A stretch of DNA of 64,000 bases from Lunularia cruciata (lineage: Eukaryota > Streptophyta > Marchantiopsida > Lunulariales > Lunulariaceae), in NCBI GenBank assembly GCA_948567375.1, contig OX419760.1, positions 31,992,001-32,056,000 of the forward strand, written 5' to 3'. The notes below the pieces were generated by a model that had not been told where the DNA came from, ran no database searches, and saw only the letters and a program-made list of their open reading frames with translations. The position numbers and the translations under genes were made by a program. Below are positions 1 through 11,738 of the stretch, piece by piece; within the stretch, counting starts at the first letter, position 1; each line of letters starts with the position of its first letter.

Positions 1-252
1 CATTAGGAGAGGAGTCAAACATGCCATATTCCATCATCTTGAATAGTTATCACAGATTAATATAATAGTAGCTCCACCAAAAGAGCCACATAACATACAC
101 CACAAGCTTGCATGTACAAGTTTCAAGCTTGGATCCATAATGCAATCAATATTTAAGAGGTAGCATGGTGCACAATTATGCACATGATCCTTCCAAAAAA
201 CACCATCACATCCTTCTAACATGAGGACTCCAAAAGGCAAAATGTCACACAC
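1..252 (-). pseudogene. PHD-finger tail of element 1 pol (partial)
   Basis: The frame from 252 leftward matches the PHD tail of element 2 (36,266-36,595) almost residue for residue. The first Cys pair (CMLC) is present. In the second pair the last Cys reads Tyr (CDNY), a stop follows, and the ligand His position reads Asn, so zinc binding is lost in this copy. The final CxxC would lie beyond base 1. PHD fingers in other proteins read histone H3 tails; the role here is unknown. Confidence 0.75.
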
Positions 253-689
253 TCTTAAAATAGTGTGACCTATATTAACATCAAGTGTTATCAGTGTTGT
301 ATGCTATAGATATACAAAGCCACTTGGATGAAATTGACAGATTGACGGTCTACAGCTTCCACCTCAAACAGTAGCATAGTGAAAGGTTACTCTATGCTCA
401 GCAATTGCCAAGTTCTCAAAGGCCAATGACATGACTCTTGGAAAGATCTCTACTTGTTGAGAACATGCATTCACCCATATATTATGGATCATCCACGTCC
501 AAAACTACAATAACATCTTGACAAATGGCTATAGATAAATATGGATCTCACCCATAGATTAGAAAGTAAAGAGAGAAAGATGCTAAGAAGGCTTGCTGGC
601 TGAACAGATAGCCCATGGCAAACCAAGGTAATTGGAGATCCCAATCTCTTAAGTGGCCCAACAAACCATACGTACGCAACCCTCTCTTC

Positions 690-1340
690 ATTGTTTGAAT
701 TACTCTCTTTGCTTAGCCATCTGCCTCATGGTGATCTTGTGAGGAGGTAGTACAATGATCAATCAATTCTTCTTCACACAAGACCTAAATCTCCCTCAAT
801 AACTTGATACCTTGATCAATTACAACCTCAACTTGTGCACCAAAATGACTAAGAATCTTATCCATGAATGAGTAAGCTGTCCCTTCACTAGACTTGTCAA
901 GAAGTGCTACCAACTCAATCCACTTAGAGAAGTGATTCACCATAACCAAAAAATATTGATAATGTCTCCCTGTCAATGATAAAGGTCCAACAAAGTCCAA
1001 ACTCCATTGGTAACCCAATCCCATGATAGGTAATGGGTGTAATTGTAGTATAGTAGTATAAATGATGCTCTAACTTGGTCACAAACCACACATTAAGCAA
1101 TAAAATATTGCACATTGGTATGCATATTATACCACCAATAATGACTCTAGAGTAAGCTATATGTATGCTTTAATCCAAAACGTCCTAGCTCCTCATGAGC
1201 ATAATAGACCAATTGTTGTCTCTAAGATGGAAGTGGTACTACTCATACTCTACCATCTTCCCATACACAAAGAAGATGTTTGCCCTCCAATCTAACCCAC
1301 TTGGCTTGCTGAAGAACATTGTCTTTCTCCTTGGTACCCC
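690..1340 (-). pseudogene. DDE integrase of element 1
   Basis: Retroviral-type integrase that would join element cDNA to chromosomal DNA. The core begins with SLDFVGPL (first catalytic Asp) near base 990, continues through HFSKWIEL and HFGAQVEVVIDQG (second Asp), and reaches DHHEADG (catalytic Glu) near base 720. The upstream HHCC zinc region is visible but broken. Stops and frameshifts interrupt it. The motif order is the Ty3/gypsy type and clearly not a tyrosine recombinase, which matters for the unusual repeat layout of this family. Confidence 0.85.
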
Positions 1341-1402
1341 AATTGTGCCACCCACAACACTAGTGCAAAGATAATCCATCACTAAGCATCATCATGAATA
1401 TC

Positions 1403-2000
1403 TCATTGAACTGTACCAATATCTCCACCCTCTAGATCTATGACCTCAATAACTCCTTTGGTATGTGTTGAGAGAGATACCACTAAAGCCTCAAAAAATA
1501 TACATAGAAAGGTAGATGCATGCCAACTTGGCATCATCTCCTTATCTCTCTCACCATGCCAACATGCTCCAGTCTTATGTTGTTGGTTGGGATATGAGTT
1601 TCTACTCAACCCATTTGCATCATGATTCACCACTCCAAGTCTATGAATAACCATGAAATCATACTCTTGTAAAATCAAAACCCATGGTACAAGTTTCCAT
1701 GAAAGCTTGTCAAACTCCATCAACCACTTCAATGTTTGATGATCAATGATGAGAGTGAAGGGATTACCAAATAGGTAACATTGGAAATATATTACTACCC
1801 ACATTGCTACCAAACACTCTCCCTCATATGAACTATACTTCACTTATGTTGGATTGTTGGAGCAACTAGAATAGGCCACCACAAACTCCTTCTCCTCATC
1901 ATCATGTTGGGTGAGCATTACTCCAAGACCCAACGTACTCCAATCAATGTGAACCTAGAATGGTTGTCCTCTGATTGGTCTCCTAAGAATAGGGGTAGAT
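1403..2000 (-). pseudogene. RNase H region of element 1
   Basis: A Ty3/gypsy-type RNase H, which removes the RNA strand during reverse transcription. The open stretch 1,403-1,843 carries SSYEGECLVAMW, the segment FTLIIDHQTLKWLME with its Asp, and the tail NHDANGLSRN. The upstream part, about 1,850-2,000, is in another frame. The matching segment is absent from element 2, where a deletion of roughly half a kilobase lies near 35,045. Confidence 0.85.
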
Positions 2001-2900
2001 ATTAACCTCTCCTTGAGCTCTATAAAATCTCTCTCATGCTCATCTCCCCAATACCACTCCTATGTAAGCTTGGTCAGCTTTGTCAAGGCCTTGGCAATGG
2101 CACTAAATCCTTTAACATAGCAATGATAAAAGTTCACCAATCCAATGAATGCTTGCACTCTACTCACATCTATAGGCCAAGAAATATGTACAATAGCCTC
2201 CACCTTGGTCAATTGAACACTAGGTTCTCCAAGGCAGATAATGTGACCCAAATACTCAACCTACTTGTGGAAGAATCTATATTTCCTAGGATTTAATTTG
2301 AGTATTTGAGATCTCAATTTCTCAAATACCTCCAACAAATATCTCTCATGCTCATCCATAACAATGCTATAGACCAAGATGTCATCAATATAGTACCAAG
2401 CAAAATCCTATCCTACTAGGATCCTATCCATAACCCTCTAGAACTCAACAAGAATGTTTTTTTAACCCAAATGGTAAGAACATCCATTGATATAATACTT
2501 CCTTGCTGTGAGGATCAATAGCCCAAAATGTTATTTTAGACTTATCTTCCTCCTTGATCGACAACTAATTATATCTTGCTCAAAGATCCAAGGTACTAAA
2601 GACCTTTGCATGCCCAATTGCATCAAAGATCTCCTCTGATGTAGGCATGCCATCCTATCAACCAACAAATCAGCCCTAATTTGTTGGTTAATAGGATGGT
2701 AATCTCCACAAATCCACCTATTTATGTAGTTTTAATGCATATCCTTCTTGGTTGGTATCACTATAGCTGAAGTATACTCTCCATATGAAATCTCTACCAA
2801 AGTAGCCTCAAAAAGGTCTCTACTTCAGCTCTAAATCAATGCTCTCTCCATGTCACTCTATAAGGACATCAATAAACTTATGTATCACTAATAAGCTCAA
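2000..2900 (-). pseudogene. Reverse transcriptase of element 1
   Basis: Ty3/gypsy-type RT. The N-terminal part (about 2,640-2,900) shows KKDMH and GDYHPINQQ. The catalytic YIDD box is intact at 2,381-2,392, followed by VYS and a thumb region ending near 2,060 (GLVNFYHCYVKGFSAIAKALTKL). Several stops and frameshifts are present. A solo repeat at 2,980-3,531 separates this region from sequence just upstream that is continuous in element 2. Confidence 0.87.
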
Positions 2901-2979
2901 TCCAAATACCAAGTCCTTTTAGAGCACCCAAATCCTTCATATTGAAGGCAAAACAACTCATGTAACTCCTCAAGAACCT

Positions 2980-3531
2980 ATCGTGCGTATATACATTGCT
3001 ACACAACATACATCACTGTCAACATCATACATTATACAAGCACAACTCACACATAAGTCATACATAAACTCTAAAGTGCCACAATCAATCAGATCATTTA
3101 TAACTTGAATCAATTGAACTTAGATCAATACTTGATCTGATCTTCAACAACTTGCCAACAACAAGGCATTGATTATAGTCAAGCCACACCCACTCTAGCT
3201 AAGAGAATCCAGGTGACACTCATCGGCTTTCTGTCCACTCTAGCCAGGAACTTGAAGGCTCAACATTAGAGAAGTGAGCTCTCTAGAGCTACACTTTTAG
3301 GGTATACTCCTGATTTCAACATAGGTCTCATCCCAACGGTCCTGCTGATGGCACACCCAATGGTGCGGATGGTGCAAGTGATGGTGGGCTCCACCATGAA
3401 GTCAGTACCCTAAACACAAAATCTGACTGTCGGAAAGTAGTCTATGAGTAACTGCTAAAATGCCTCTAACTACTATCACTAGAACTCCAATGTCTGAGCA
3501 ATCTAGATATGACACTAAAAATGACATGACA
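2980..3531 (-). repeat. Solo terminal repeat (A+B) of the DNMT/PHD family
   Basis: A 552-base copy of the family repeat. On the minus strand it starts TGTCATGTC and ends ATACGCACGAT. It is flanked by the 5-base duplication AGGTT (plus strand aacct at 2,975-2,979 and 3,532-3,536). The empty site is preserved in element 2 near 34,080, which shows one AAGTT there. It has an A block followed by one B block with no body, as expected after recombination between the two A blocks of a full element. Confidence 0.9.
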
Positions 3532-3859
3532 AACCTCTAAACTCTTCATATTTTCCATCTTATAAGTTTAGGTCCAAGATTTGGCTCCCAAGTATCCTTT
3601 ATAATTGATGTAAGAGTGGAAGACATACTGATTGGTTTCTATATTGGGCCCTTGGAAGCAATAGTATCATGCACCAAACCATTAGAGTTCTCAACCTTAG
3701 TGTGGAAAAATCCCTCTGATTTGGATACAAGCTCCATACGTCCTCTAGTTGCATCCCAAGTAGACCAAGGGTGTAACCCAAGTAGACCACACTCACCTAG
3801 ATGGACCCCAAGTAAACCACTGTCACTAGTAGCCATTGGTTGTGTCCCAAGAATACCCT

Positions 3860-4925
3860 ACCCACTTGGTCCATTGCCCCTAGCATATGCCTCAATTGCC
3901 TTAATAAGCACAAAGCTCACAAGTGTTTGAGTGGTGATGACTATCAAGCACATCCTCCGTTGCTCTACCAAGCCAAGGCTCACAATTCAGGTCAAAAAAT
4001 TAAAGTCTGTAGTTTGACTTAACACTTGATGCTTGGATACCTTATACACTATTGTAAAAATGCTAATATTGATACAAAAGCCCATTGCTTGCTCCTTCTC
4101 ATTGGCATTGGGCTCCACCAACTACTATAATTGTGAGTTCCAAACAAGTCTAGGACCTCCCTTTGAAAAGCATGGGAGCCTAGAAAACTCGTAAGTGTGG
4201 GTAAAGTGGCTTTGGGCTGTCCAACAAGGTTTACCACTACCATAGGTGACATGTCAATAACTACCACCATCCAAGACTAACGTCCAACATCAAAAATATC
4301 ATCAATAGTAAGGTGGTCTAGTTGTTGAATCCCATCATAAGAATGTTATAAAACCTCTCTAGGTAAGAGGTTTGTCCACCAAAGATAAGATAATGAGCTT
4401 GTGATCCCACTTTGGCTGCATCCAACAACATGGCATGTCCCATCCAAGATAGATTTGATGTGTACTCACCACCACCTAGGGTACAAGAATCACCCATCAA
4501 AGGAATGTTCTCTAAAATGTAGGCTAGAGAAATAGACTAATGAACCTAGAAATGTTGTAGTATATGTAACATCTCCCAAAACACACCAGAACGGAGATCT
4601 TGGAGACCTTGACCTTGGCCAACATGAGTATGTTTCTAGCATGGCCATCCAAAAATCACCAAATGAATGGGACCATGTCTAACCAAATCCTATGCTCCCA
4701 ACAAGGAAATGTTTGTTGGTAAGATCTTTTGATAATCCTTGATTGTTGACATCAATAATAACTCAAGATCTTGATAAGCCAAGTGTGCCACATGATTAGA
4801 GAGACTTGCCTAGCAGTCTCTTCTCTCTCCACATACAAGTACCTCTATACTTGTATACTTGCTTGTAATATTGTAGCTAGTCTAATGCTAATCCCACCAA
4901 ATAACTCCAATAGATATACTTCCTC
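3860..4925 (-). pseudogene. C5-cytosine DNA methyltransferase-like domain (DNMT3-like), element 1
   Basis: Such enzymes transfer a methyl group from S-adenosylmethionine to carbon 5 of cytosine. Motifs appear in the usual linear, not DRM-permuted, order: motif I LLELFGGIS (4,848-4,919); motif IV GPIHLVIFGWPC, with the catalytic Cys codon at 4,639-4,641 intact and the next codon a stop; motif VI YILENIP (4,501-4,521); a motif VIII-like stretch MLLDAAKVGSQAH (about 4,400-4,440); then a C-terminal part (about 3,860-4,240) resembling motifs IX/X. It lies between retropepsin and RT. Closest resemblance by eye is DNMT3. Frameshifts and stops make it inactive here. Confidence 0.82.
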
Positions 4926-5439
4926 TACTAGATACCTCCAAGAAATGAGTGTGGTATGCAAAGATAATAATGTGATAGACTCCAGAGGCTCATCCTCATA
5001 TTGGTCTCTTGGTGGTACAAAGGCTCCACTCCAAGCCTGTTGCACCAATTGATCTACATGTTGCTACAATGCCTCCTAAGAACTCTATAATGGAACATCC
5101 AAGGTAGATGGAACAATCCCACTCTTACTCCAAATCCGAGTGATCTACTCTAGTACTAGAATATCCTCTATGCGGACATTTCTTCTCCAATAAGTCACCA
5201 AGACAAGTAACTGAACCATTAAAAGCTGAAATTAATGCCATGGTCCTTGATTGTAGTGAGCCAAGACTGCCACTACTAAAGTGTATTGGTAGGCAACATA
5301 CATGTTCCTCACTTGACTACCAACTTGGTCTATATGAGGTTATCTCCTCCCAATAGTCAACACTATAATATTGCTCCACCAACTAGCACGTCATATGACT
5401 AGACTATTGTTGCAATGGGCCCAAGCTCTCACCACAAAG

Positions 5440-5660
5440 CTCTTAGTAAGATGACTAGGTTGAATCTAGACAATAAGCTCTCCAAATGTGATGTACTATG
5501 TAGAACCACCTCTTAGAGATGTTTGGATCTGAAATGGACATCTTTCCACATCAATCTTCCATAGCTCTAGACCAATAATTATAGCCTTCCCCAACATAAG
5601 GGGTTGTGCACCAAAGTCTAATAAGAACTTCTATGGTAGATAGACCTTCCTTGAAGGTTG
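5440..5660 (-). pseudogene. Retropepsin of element 1
   Basis: An aspartic protease active-site segment, LLDFGAQPLMLGKA, reads on the minus strand around 5,590-5,630. The canonical DSG triad is DFG here (Ser codon changed), while element 2 keeps DSG. It lies between gag and the methyltransferase-like domain. Only the N-terminal active-site part is recognisable. Confidence 0.7.
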
Positions 5661-6239
5661 AACCAAACAGAAAATCCCCCTTTGGTTATCCAATAGGACA
5701 ACTCTAGCTGTGAACTACGCTTGCTCAAAGGTAGGTCTAGTTGATAACTCCTCCAATCTAGCTATTGCTGCTTGCTATAAACCATTGGTCATTGAGTGGA
5801 TCCTATACTCCTCAACCAAGTCAGCTCCATTATCAACCATCTTTGCTTTAGAAGTAGGAACCAGATCATTTGTACTCTCACAAAGTGTGATAGCCAATCG
5901 GAACACTAGAGTTGTGTCAACTCCGAATGTAAACATATCACTAGTTGATAACAAAGGGAAGCACATAATTAATTGAGCCACCTTCAACATTGTACTAGAC
6001 TCAATCTGTGTAGTAGTAGGTGGTTGACTAGCATCTAATCTATCATGCATTCTATCACCACCTACCACACCTGCACTAAGATGTCATCTATAGTACCATA
6101 GAGAGTGTGAAAGACTAGGGGAGTCTGATTTATCTATGAACATCTCTTCTGTGTGGGTCCAACTCCATTAATGCTCCTCTAGGCTCTAGAGCATCTACTG
6201 CACTCCTAATCATTGCGGTAGATGTATCTACCTATGGTA

Positions 6240-7760
6240 CTCCACATATGAAGTCCAAGATATCTCTATCACTAGCATAAGAGGTGGAAGCCTCAACACC
6301 CAAATCTGATCTCCTTCTAAGCTATGGCCATGCTAGCAAATCTTTGCTCCAATTGCTCAATCCGAGTAGCCATGGCCGTATCAAAAGTAAGGGTAGGCAT
6401 TGCATCCCTACCAAGTGTAGATCATCTACCACCACCTTGTCTTCTATGACTTGGAGCTCCTCTACCACCTGCCATAGCAGCCCTACCACTTTGTAACTTC
6501 TGATGAAGGTCAAAGTATTGATCACTAATATGACCAAATCTATTGCAATGGTCACATTGTCTTTGTGCTAGTTGTGATGCACTAAAGGTATCATGTATGC
6601 TGCCTTGAGTGCACTCTTTCTTGTGGTGAAGTCCACCACAAGTTCAACAAGCAACACCACTACTCATTGGCTATTGCTAACTTGAAAATGAAGGTAAGGG
6701 TCTAGCTACACTAGGCTTTCCACTTGCTCCTTAGGATTTGGACTATCCACTTTGTCCTCAAACGCTAACATGGCATGGTGCACTCTATTATACTATAGAT
6801 GAAGTAACAATTGTGGATGAGGTCTCCCTACCAAATCTAGATATCACCACTCTCTCCTCCACCATGTTGAGCTCAATGTGTTCAACCAAACTAAAGACCA
6901 CTACAAAAGTAGGTGAAGTAGCCTATAACAACATATCATCATGTACTATATGTTGTAACTCTTTGTCTAAGTTTCCTATACCAAAATTGGATTACTTAGG
7001 CCTCGATAACTCTATGAGTGAAATTGATCAACCATCTCATGCAAGTGTATGCCTTGCATAGACTCTCTCCAAACTTCCATTGAACTCTTGCAAGCTTCTT
7101 AGCTTGTAAGTCCACACTCCTTAGTAGTTCTACCTCAAGCATTGGAAGAAATTCATCATAAGGTTATACCCCATTACTACACCACTTCCTTTAGTGGTAA
7201 CTCCACTCGTAGTAGCGCCATCTCCAACTAGTGCACCTCCACTAGATCCACCAATGCCATTAGAGTTAGAACTCATGGGTATTGCCAATCTAACCCTAAC
7301 AACAAGCTTGAAGTGATGGAGTGTAGTTTGGGACTAAGATTGTCTCCATAGCTTGATCTCTTCCAAGTGAGCTCTCTTGAACTCATGATATTCATCAATT
7401 GGTGAACCCTCCAAGTGCTAAAACAACCTCTTCCATGCCATGAAGAGTGTGAACAAATTCTGGTTCTGCATCTGTTGTTGATCACACTAACTATCAAACT
7501 CTTGGATGAAGTCATCCAACACAATGGTACCCATTGTACCAAAGTAGCACTTGAGGCCTTTGGAGGCCCCATTAATCTTGTCCATGTCCAACAACAATAG
7601 TGTGGATATACCAAGTGCACTCTCAATTGAATCAATTCTTGTATCAAACTCCAACTCACAATCAATCTACTCTCTCACTAGGACTTGAGATACACGCTAA
7701 TATTGAATATCACTTTAGGTAAACCCATTGTGTACTACATTTTTATCTCCTTTAGAACAC
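6240..7760 (-). pseudogene. gag of element 1 with two zinc knuckles
   Basis: The capsid-like part lies at about 7,000-7,760, followed by two CCHC-type knuckles, one at 6,605-6,650 (CGGLHHKKEC after the first Cys) and one at about 6,520-6,560 (CDHCNRFGH), whose fourth ligand reads Tyr. Gag packages the element RNA. Frames are broken repeatedly, and the same region in element 2 is split by two insertions. Its plus-strand counterpart allowed the insertion sites at 10,885 and 17,816 to be identified. Confidence 0.75.
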
Positions 7761-8880
7761 CAAAGAACTCTATCGTGAAAATGTAGCTCAAACCACAACC
7801 GTAACCACCACAAGTACCCCACCAAGAATCACTACCAAGTGCCACCACCAATTGAACACCATCCACTAATGTAGCTCTAATTGTGACAACTAAAATACAA
7901 GAAAGTGCAACTATAACATGCCATCACAACAAGCACTCTCATGGTTTGTAGATCATCACTTCTTGCCTCACTAGAGAAAAATACAAGTAGTTTGATTGGT
8001 CATCACTTCAACCTCACTATCAAGAGCACACCAGAGCACTAATGCTCTAAAGTCAGGGCATCTCACAAACATGGTGCACAAATAGGAAGTAAAGAATGGA
8101 GGGGGTCCAATCACAAGAAATTGAAATAAAACCTTCCATCTCATAAATCAACATCAGATTGACTTTGTTACCATTTGACATTTGATATAATAAGAGTATC
8201 TATCTACTCTTAAGTTACCAAGATCACCAAGAAGGAGATCAAACTTTCTCTCCTAGCCAAGGTTACATCTGTATAGGTATCAATGGAACAATCAATAGGA
8301 CAACAAGTGAAAGTGGACAAGTTGGCTAGAGCTCTAATTTAGGAACCAGAGACCTAGGGTTCAAACCTTATTGTGCATAATCTAAAAGGGTGTACAGATT
8401 TTGCCAAAAAATGACCAACAAAACTCATCTAAATTAGCTAGTCTCCCACCAACAAGCTGTCCCTTCTAGGCCTTTATAGCCTCTCATAGCTCACAACCCT
8501 ATGACTTTTAAATCTCCACTTAAGCTAAATTATAAGGATCTCAAATTTTTTATTTTGAGGAGATGAGTTCCCATCAATTTTGAACTTCAAGCTCAATTTG
8601 CACCATATTGACCTGATTTCACCTCTTGGACTCAAATTGAACACCCACTCTTAGATTTGCTCCATTCTCAACATTTTGGCCAACACTTTTGCACACCATA
8701 TGCCCCTTGCCAAATTTGCATCAAATCATAAAGCTTCTATACACGACCATTCTTAGGGAAATTTGAACCACAATCAAAGTACCAATGATCCACCAAGCTT
8801 AGAGATACCACCAACACACTTAGTTCATGCATCCAATTTCCCCTTGACTCTCACTTCTTTGATTTGGTCAGTTCTTCAAC
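7761..8880 (-). other. Leader of element 1
   Basis: Non-coding stretch between the 5' repeat and gag of element 1. It aligns by eye, in opposite orientation, with 9,384-10,450 of element 2 (for example the AAGTGAGAGT block just inside the repeat). I see no convincing tRNA primer-binding site next to the repeat in either copy. Confidence 0.6.
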
Positions 8881-8953
8881 TTGAATCATAGTCAAATTAG
8901 ATAGGTACTCAATCCTTCACTCCACAATTTGCCAAAAATTGAGCATTGATTAT

Positions 8954-9383
8954 TGTCATGCCATTTGTAGCATCACACCTAACTTACTCATACACTAGAG
9001 TAGTAGTGTTAGTAATCAAAGGTATTTTGGCAATTACTCATAGACTACATGTTGACGGTTAGATTTCATGTTTGGGATACTAACTACATAATGGGATCCA
9101 AGATCAATTGCATCATTTGCACCATTAGGTGTGCCTTCAATTGGACCATTAGGGTTGGAGATCTAGGTCAAAATTAGAGGTATACCTTGGAAGTGCAGCC
9201 CCAAAGAGCTCACTTCTTTGATGTTGAATCTTTGAGATCTTGGCTTTGGTGGATAGAAAGCTAGTGAACGTCACTTGGAGTTTTTTAACTAGAGTGGGTG
9301 TGGCTTGATTGTAATCAATATCCAATTTTTGGTAGATTTTTGTGTGAATGATCAAGTATTGATCTGATTTGAGTTGATGAAGA
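8954..9383 (+). repeat. A1 repeat, left end of element 2
   Basis: Starts TGTCATGCC directly after the ATTAT duplication and matches A2 (36,867-37,303) along its length up to GAGTTGATGAAGA. Beyond that point the sequence is leader, shared with element 1, and not the B block that follows A2. Confidence 0.88.
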
Positions 9384-10884
9384 GTTGATTAGATTAAAGA
9401 TTAGATTAAAGAAGTGAGAGTTTAAGGGAAATCGAGTGCAAGAATTGAAGGTGTTTGTGGTATTTCCAAGCTTGGTTGATCATTGGTACCTTGATTGCTG
9501 TTCAGATTTCCTTGAGGGTGATTGTGTGTAGGAGCGTTAGCCAAATTTCCCTAAGAAGAGAGTCAATTTTATGTAGTGGTGTTTATTTTGAGCTCAAGAG
9601 GTGAAAGTATGATCAATTTGGTGCTAATTGAACTCAAAATGCAAAATTGAAGGTGGAGTTGGGAACCCATCCCCATAAATTAGAAATTTGGAGATCCTTA
9701 TCCTTCTAATTTGGCTCAAGTGGAGGTTTAGAAAAGGATTTTTTGGTCAATTATTTATATCAGATTTATGTTAAATTTTATATTAGATTTCATGTTAGTT
9801 TACATTCAATTTTACATTAGATTTGATAGAGGATTTCTGTCAAATTTTGGCTAGAGGAAGTTTGATCCCATTCTTGATGATCCTTGTAGCTTAAGAAGTA
9901 GATAGATACTCCAATTATGTAAAATGCCAAATGGTGGTAAAGTTAGTGCAATATTGATTTATGAGATTGAGAGTTTTGTTTAATCTCTTTTGATTGGACC
10001 CCCTCCATTCTCAACTTCTTGTTTGTGCACCATGTTTGTGTGAGGTGCATTGAATTTATAGCATTGGTGCTCTGATGTGCTTTTGGTAGTAAGGCTAGAG
10101 TGATGACCAATCAGACTACCTATGTTTCTCTCTTGTGAGGTAAGAAATGATGACTTGCAGACCATGAGAATATTGTTGTGATGGTAAGTTACATGTCACA
10201 CTTTCCTCTAATTAGAGCTATATTAGTGGGTGATGTTTGGTTTGTGGTAGAAATTGGTGTTGGCACTCAATGTTGACACTTGGTGTTGGTACTTGGTGAT
10301 GATTCTTGGTGGAGTACTTGTGGTGGTTATGGTTACGGTTTGCAATATATGGTTACTTTGTCATTGCTGAGTTCTTTGGGAATTCTAGAGGAGATAGTGC
10401 TATATTACATAGTAGGTTTGCTTGGAGTGGTGCTTGGTATTAGCTTGTATCTTAGGTCCCAATGAAGGAGGAGATTGACTCTTGAGTTGGAGTTTGATAC
10501 AAGAGTTGATTCAATTGAGAATGACTTGGTATGCTTGCACCATTGTTGTGGGACATGGATGAGATTTATGGATCTTCCAAAGGCCCCAGGTACAATGGGG
10601 ACCATTGAGTTGGATGACTTCATCCAAGAGTTTGATAGTTAATGTGATCTATAGTAGATACGGAGCTTGACTTTGTTCACACCTTTCCGGGCATGGAAGG
10701 GATTGTTTTAACACTTAGAGGATTTACTGATAGACAACTATCATGAGTTCAAGAGAGCTTACTTGGAAGAGATTGAGCTATGGAGACAATATTGGTCTCT
10801 AAACTACATCTCTATCACTTCAGGCTCAATTTCTAGAGGTAGATTAGCAGTAACTACAAGTTCTAGCTCTAGTAGCGTTGGTGG
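9384..10884 (+). pseudogene. Leader and first part of gag, element 2
   Basis: The first kilobase is non-coding leader. From about 10,480 a broken gag frame matches the element 1 gag (for instance the ELDDFIQEFDS segment near 10,610). Gag is interrupted at 10,885 by the copia element and resumes at 17,671, the duplicated GGTGG marking the site. Confidence 0.75.
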
Positions 10885-11119
10885 TGTCTGTCCAATTCAA
10901 TGATACATAGGTTATACATGCACCATGGTCAACACAAGAAAATAAGTGGTTGAGGTCACTTCATTGAGGCTACATCCATAGGAAAATAAAATTAACATGA
11001 TTAGACTAATGTGTCATTGAGAGCTTCTACTAGCTTGCACATATAGTAGTCCAACCCTAGATTAACTAATCATAATCAGACTAACTTGAGTTACTCAAGA
11101 CCTGAATTAGCTCCTAACA
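10885..11119 (-). repeat. 3' LTR of copia element
   Basis: 235 bases, reading TGTTAGGAG...GACA on the minus strand. It matches the other LTR at 17,436-17,670 with scattered differences. The adjacent minus-strand tract AAGGGAGAGAT at about 11,120-11,132 is a plausible polypurine tract. Confidence 0.9.
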
Positions 11120-11328
11120 ATCTCTCCCTTGACTCATATCTTGTAGTCCTTAACCTCTATAACCTATACGATTTCTCTATGGGAAGTCCTAGAAGGAAGC
11201 CTAAAATAGGTCCCTTTGTAAACTAGAGTTAACTATAACTAACCCGTAGCCTAAACAAGATAGAGTAAAATCATACAATAGAGATGACAAAATTGCTAGT
11301 CTACTTCACTTATGCCCATATGTAACAC

Positions 11329-11670
11329 CTATAGTTTGACATAATGTCTCAAATAACTTTCCAAAGAGATCACTTTTGTAAAAGCATCAACAGGATTGAC
11401 TTTATTGTCAATCTTGACTAGCTCAATCATTTTATCGAACATAGCCTGTCTAAGAAAATGATACCTAGTGTCAATATGTTTCACTTTAATGTCCATTACC
11501 TGATTCATAGCTAGATGTAAAGCACTTTGGCTATCACAATGAACATTCACAATGTCATGAGTCAATCCTATCTTTGTGATAAGCCTCTCCAACCAGATTG
11601 CTTCCTTTGCTACTTCCGCTGCTGTTACATACTCAGCTTCTGTATTAGACTGAGTTATGTACTTCTGCAA
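11329..11670 (-). pseudogene. RNase H of copia element
   Basis: The open stretch carries SNTEAEYVTAAEVAKEAIWL and later HCDSQSALHLA and KHIDTRYHFLR, the usual copia RNase H order. It is the best-preserved domain of this element. The upstream part, containing the first catalytic Asp, runs into the RT frame near 11,760. Confidence 0.9.
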
Positions 11671-11738
11671 TATAGATCTCTAACTTATTCATCCACTTCC
11701 AAGTGTGAGCACATACCTAGTTGTAGATTTCTTCCCAT

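Larger units (their letters stand above)
1..8953 (-). mobile_element. Element 1: DNMT/PHD-bearing Ty3/gypsy-type element, 3' end off window
   Basis: Reading leftward on the minus strand the order is leader, gag with two zinc knuckles, retropepsin, cytosine-methyltransferase-like domain, reverse transcriptase, RNase H, DDE integrase and a PHD-finger tail cut by the window edge. Its 5' repeat is split: the inner end lies at about 8,880-8,953 and the rest at 37,393-37,744, because element 2 inserted there and duplicated ATTAT. A solo repeat of the same family sits at 2,980-3,531. Every frame has stops, many explained by CAA/CAG to TAA/TAG or TGG to TAG changes, so this is a fossil. Gene order and family assignment are firm; exact coding limits are not. 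Confidence 0.88.

Noticed and set aside
3860-4925. Plant DRM-type methyltransferase for the extra domain
   Set aside because: DRM proteins have permuted motifs (VI-X before I-V); here the order is I, IV, VI, VIII, IX/X.
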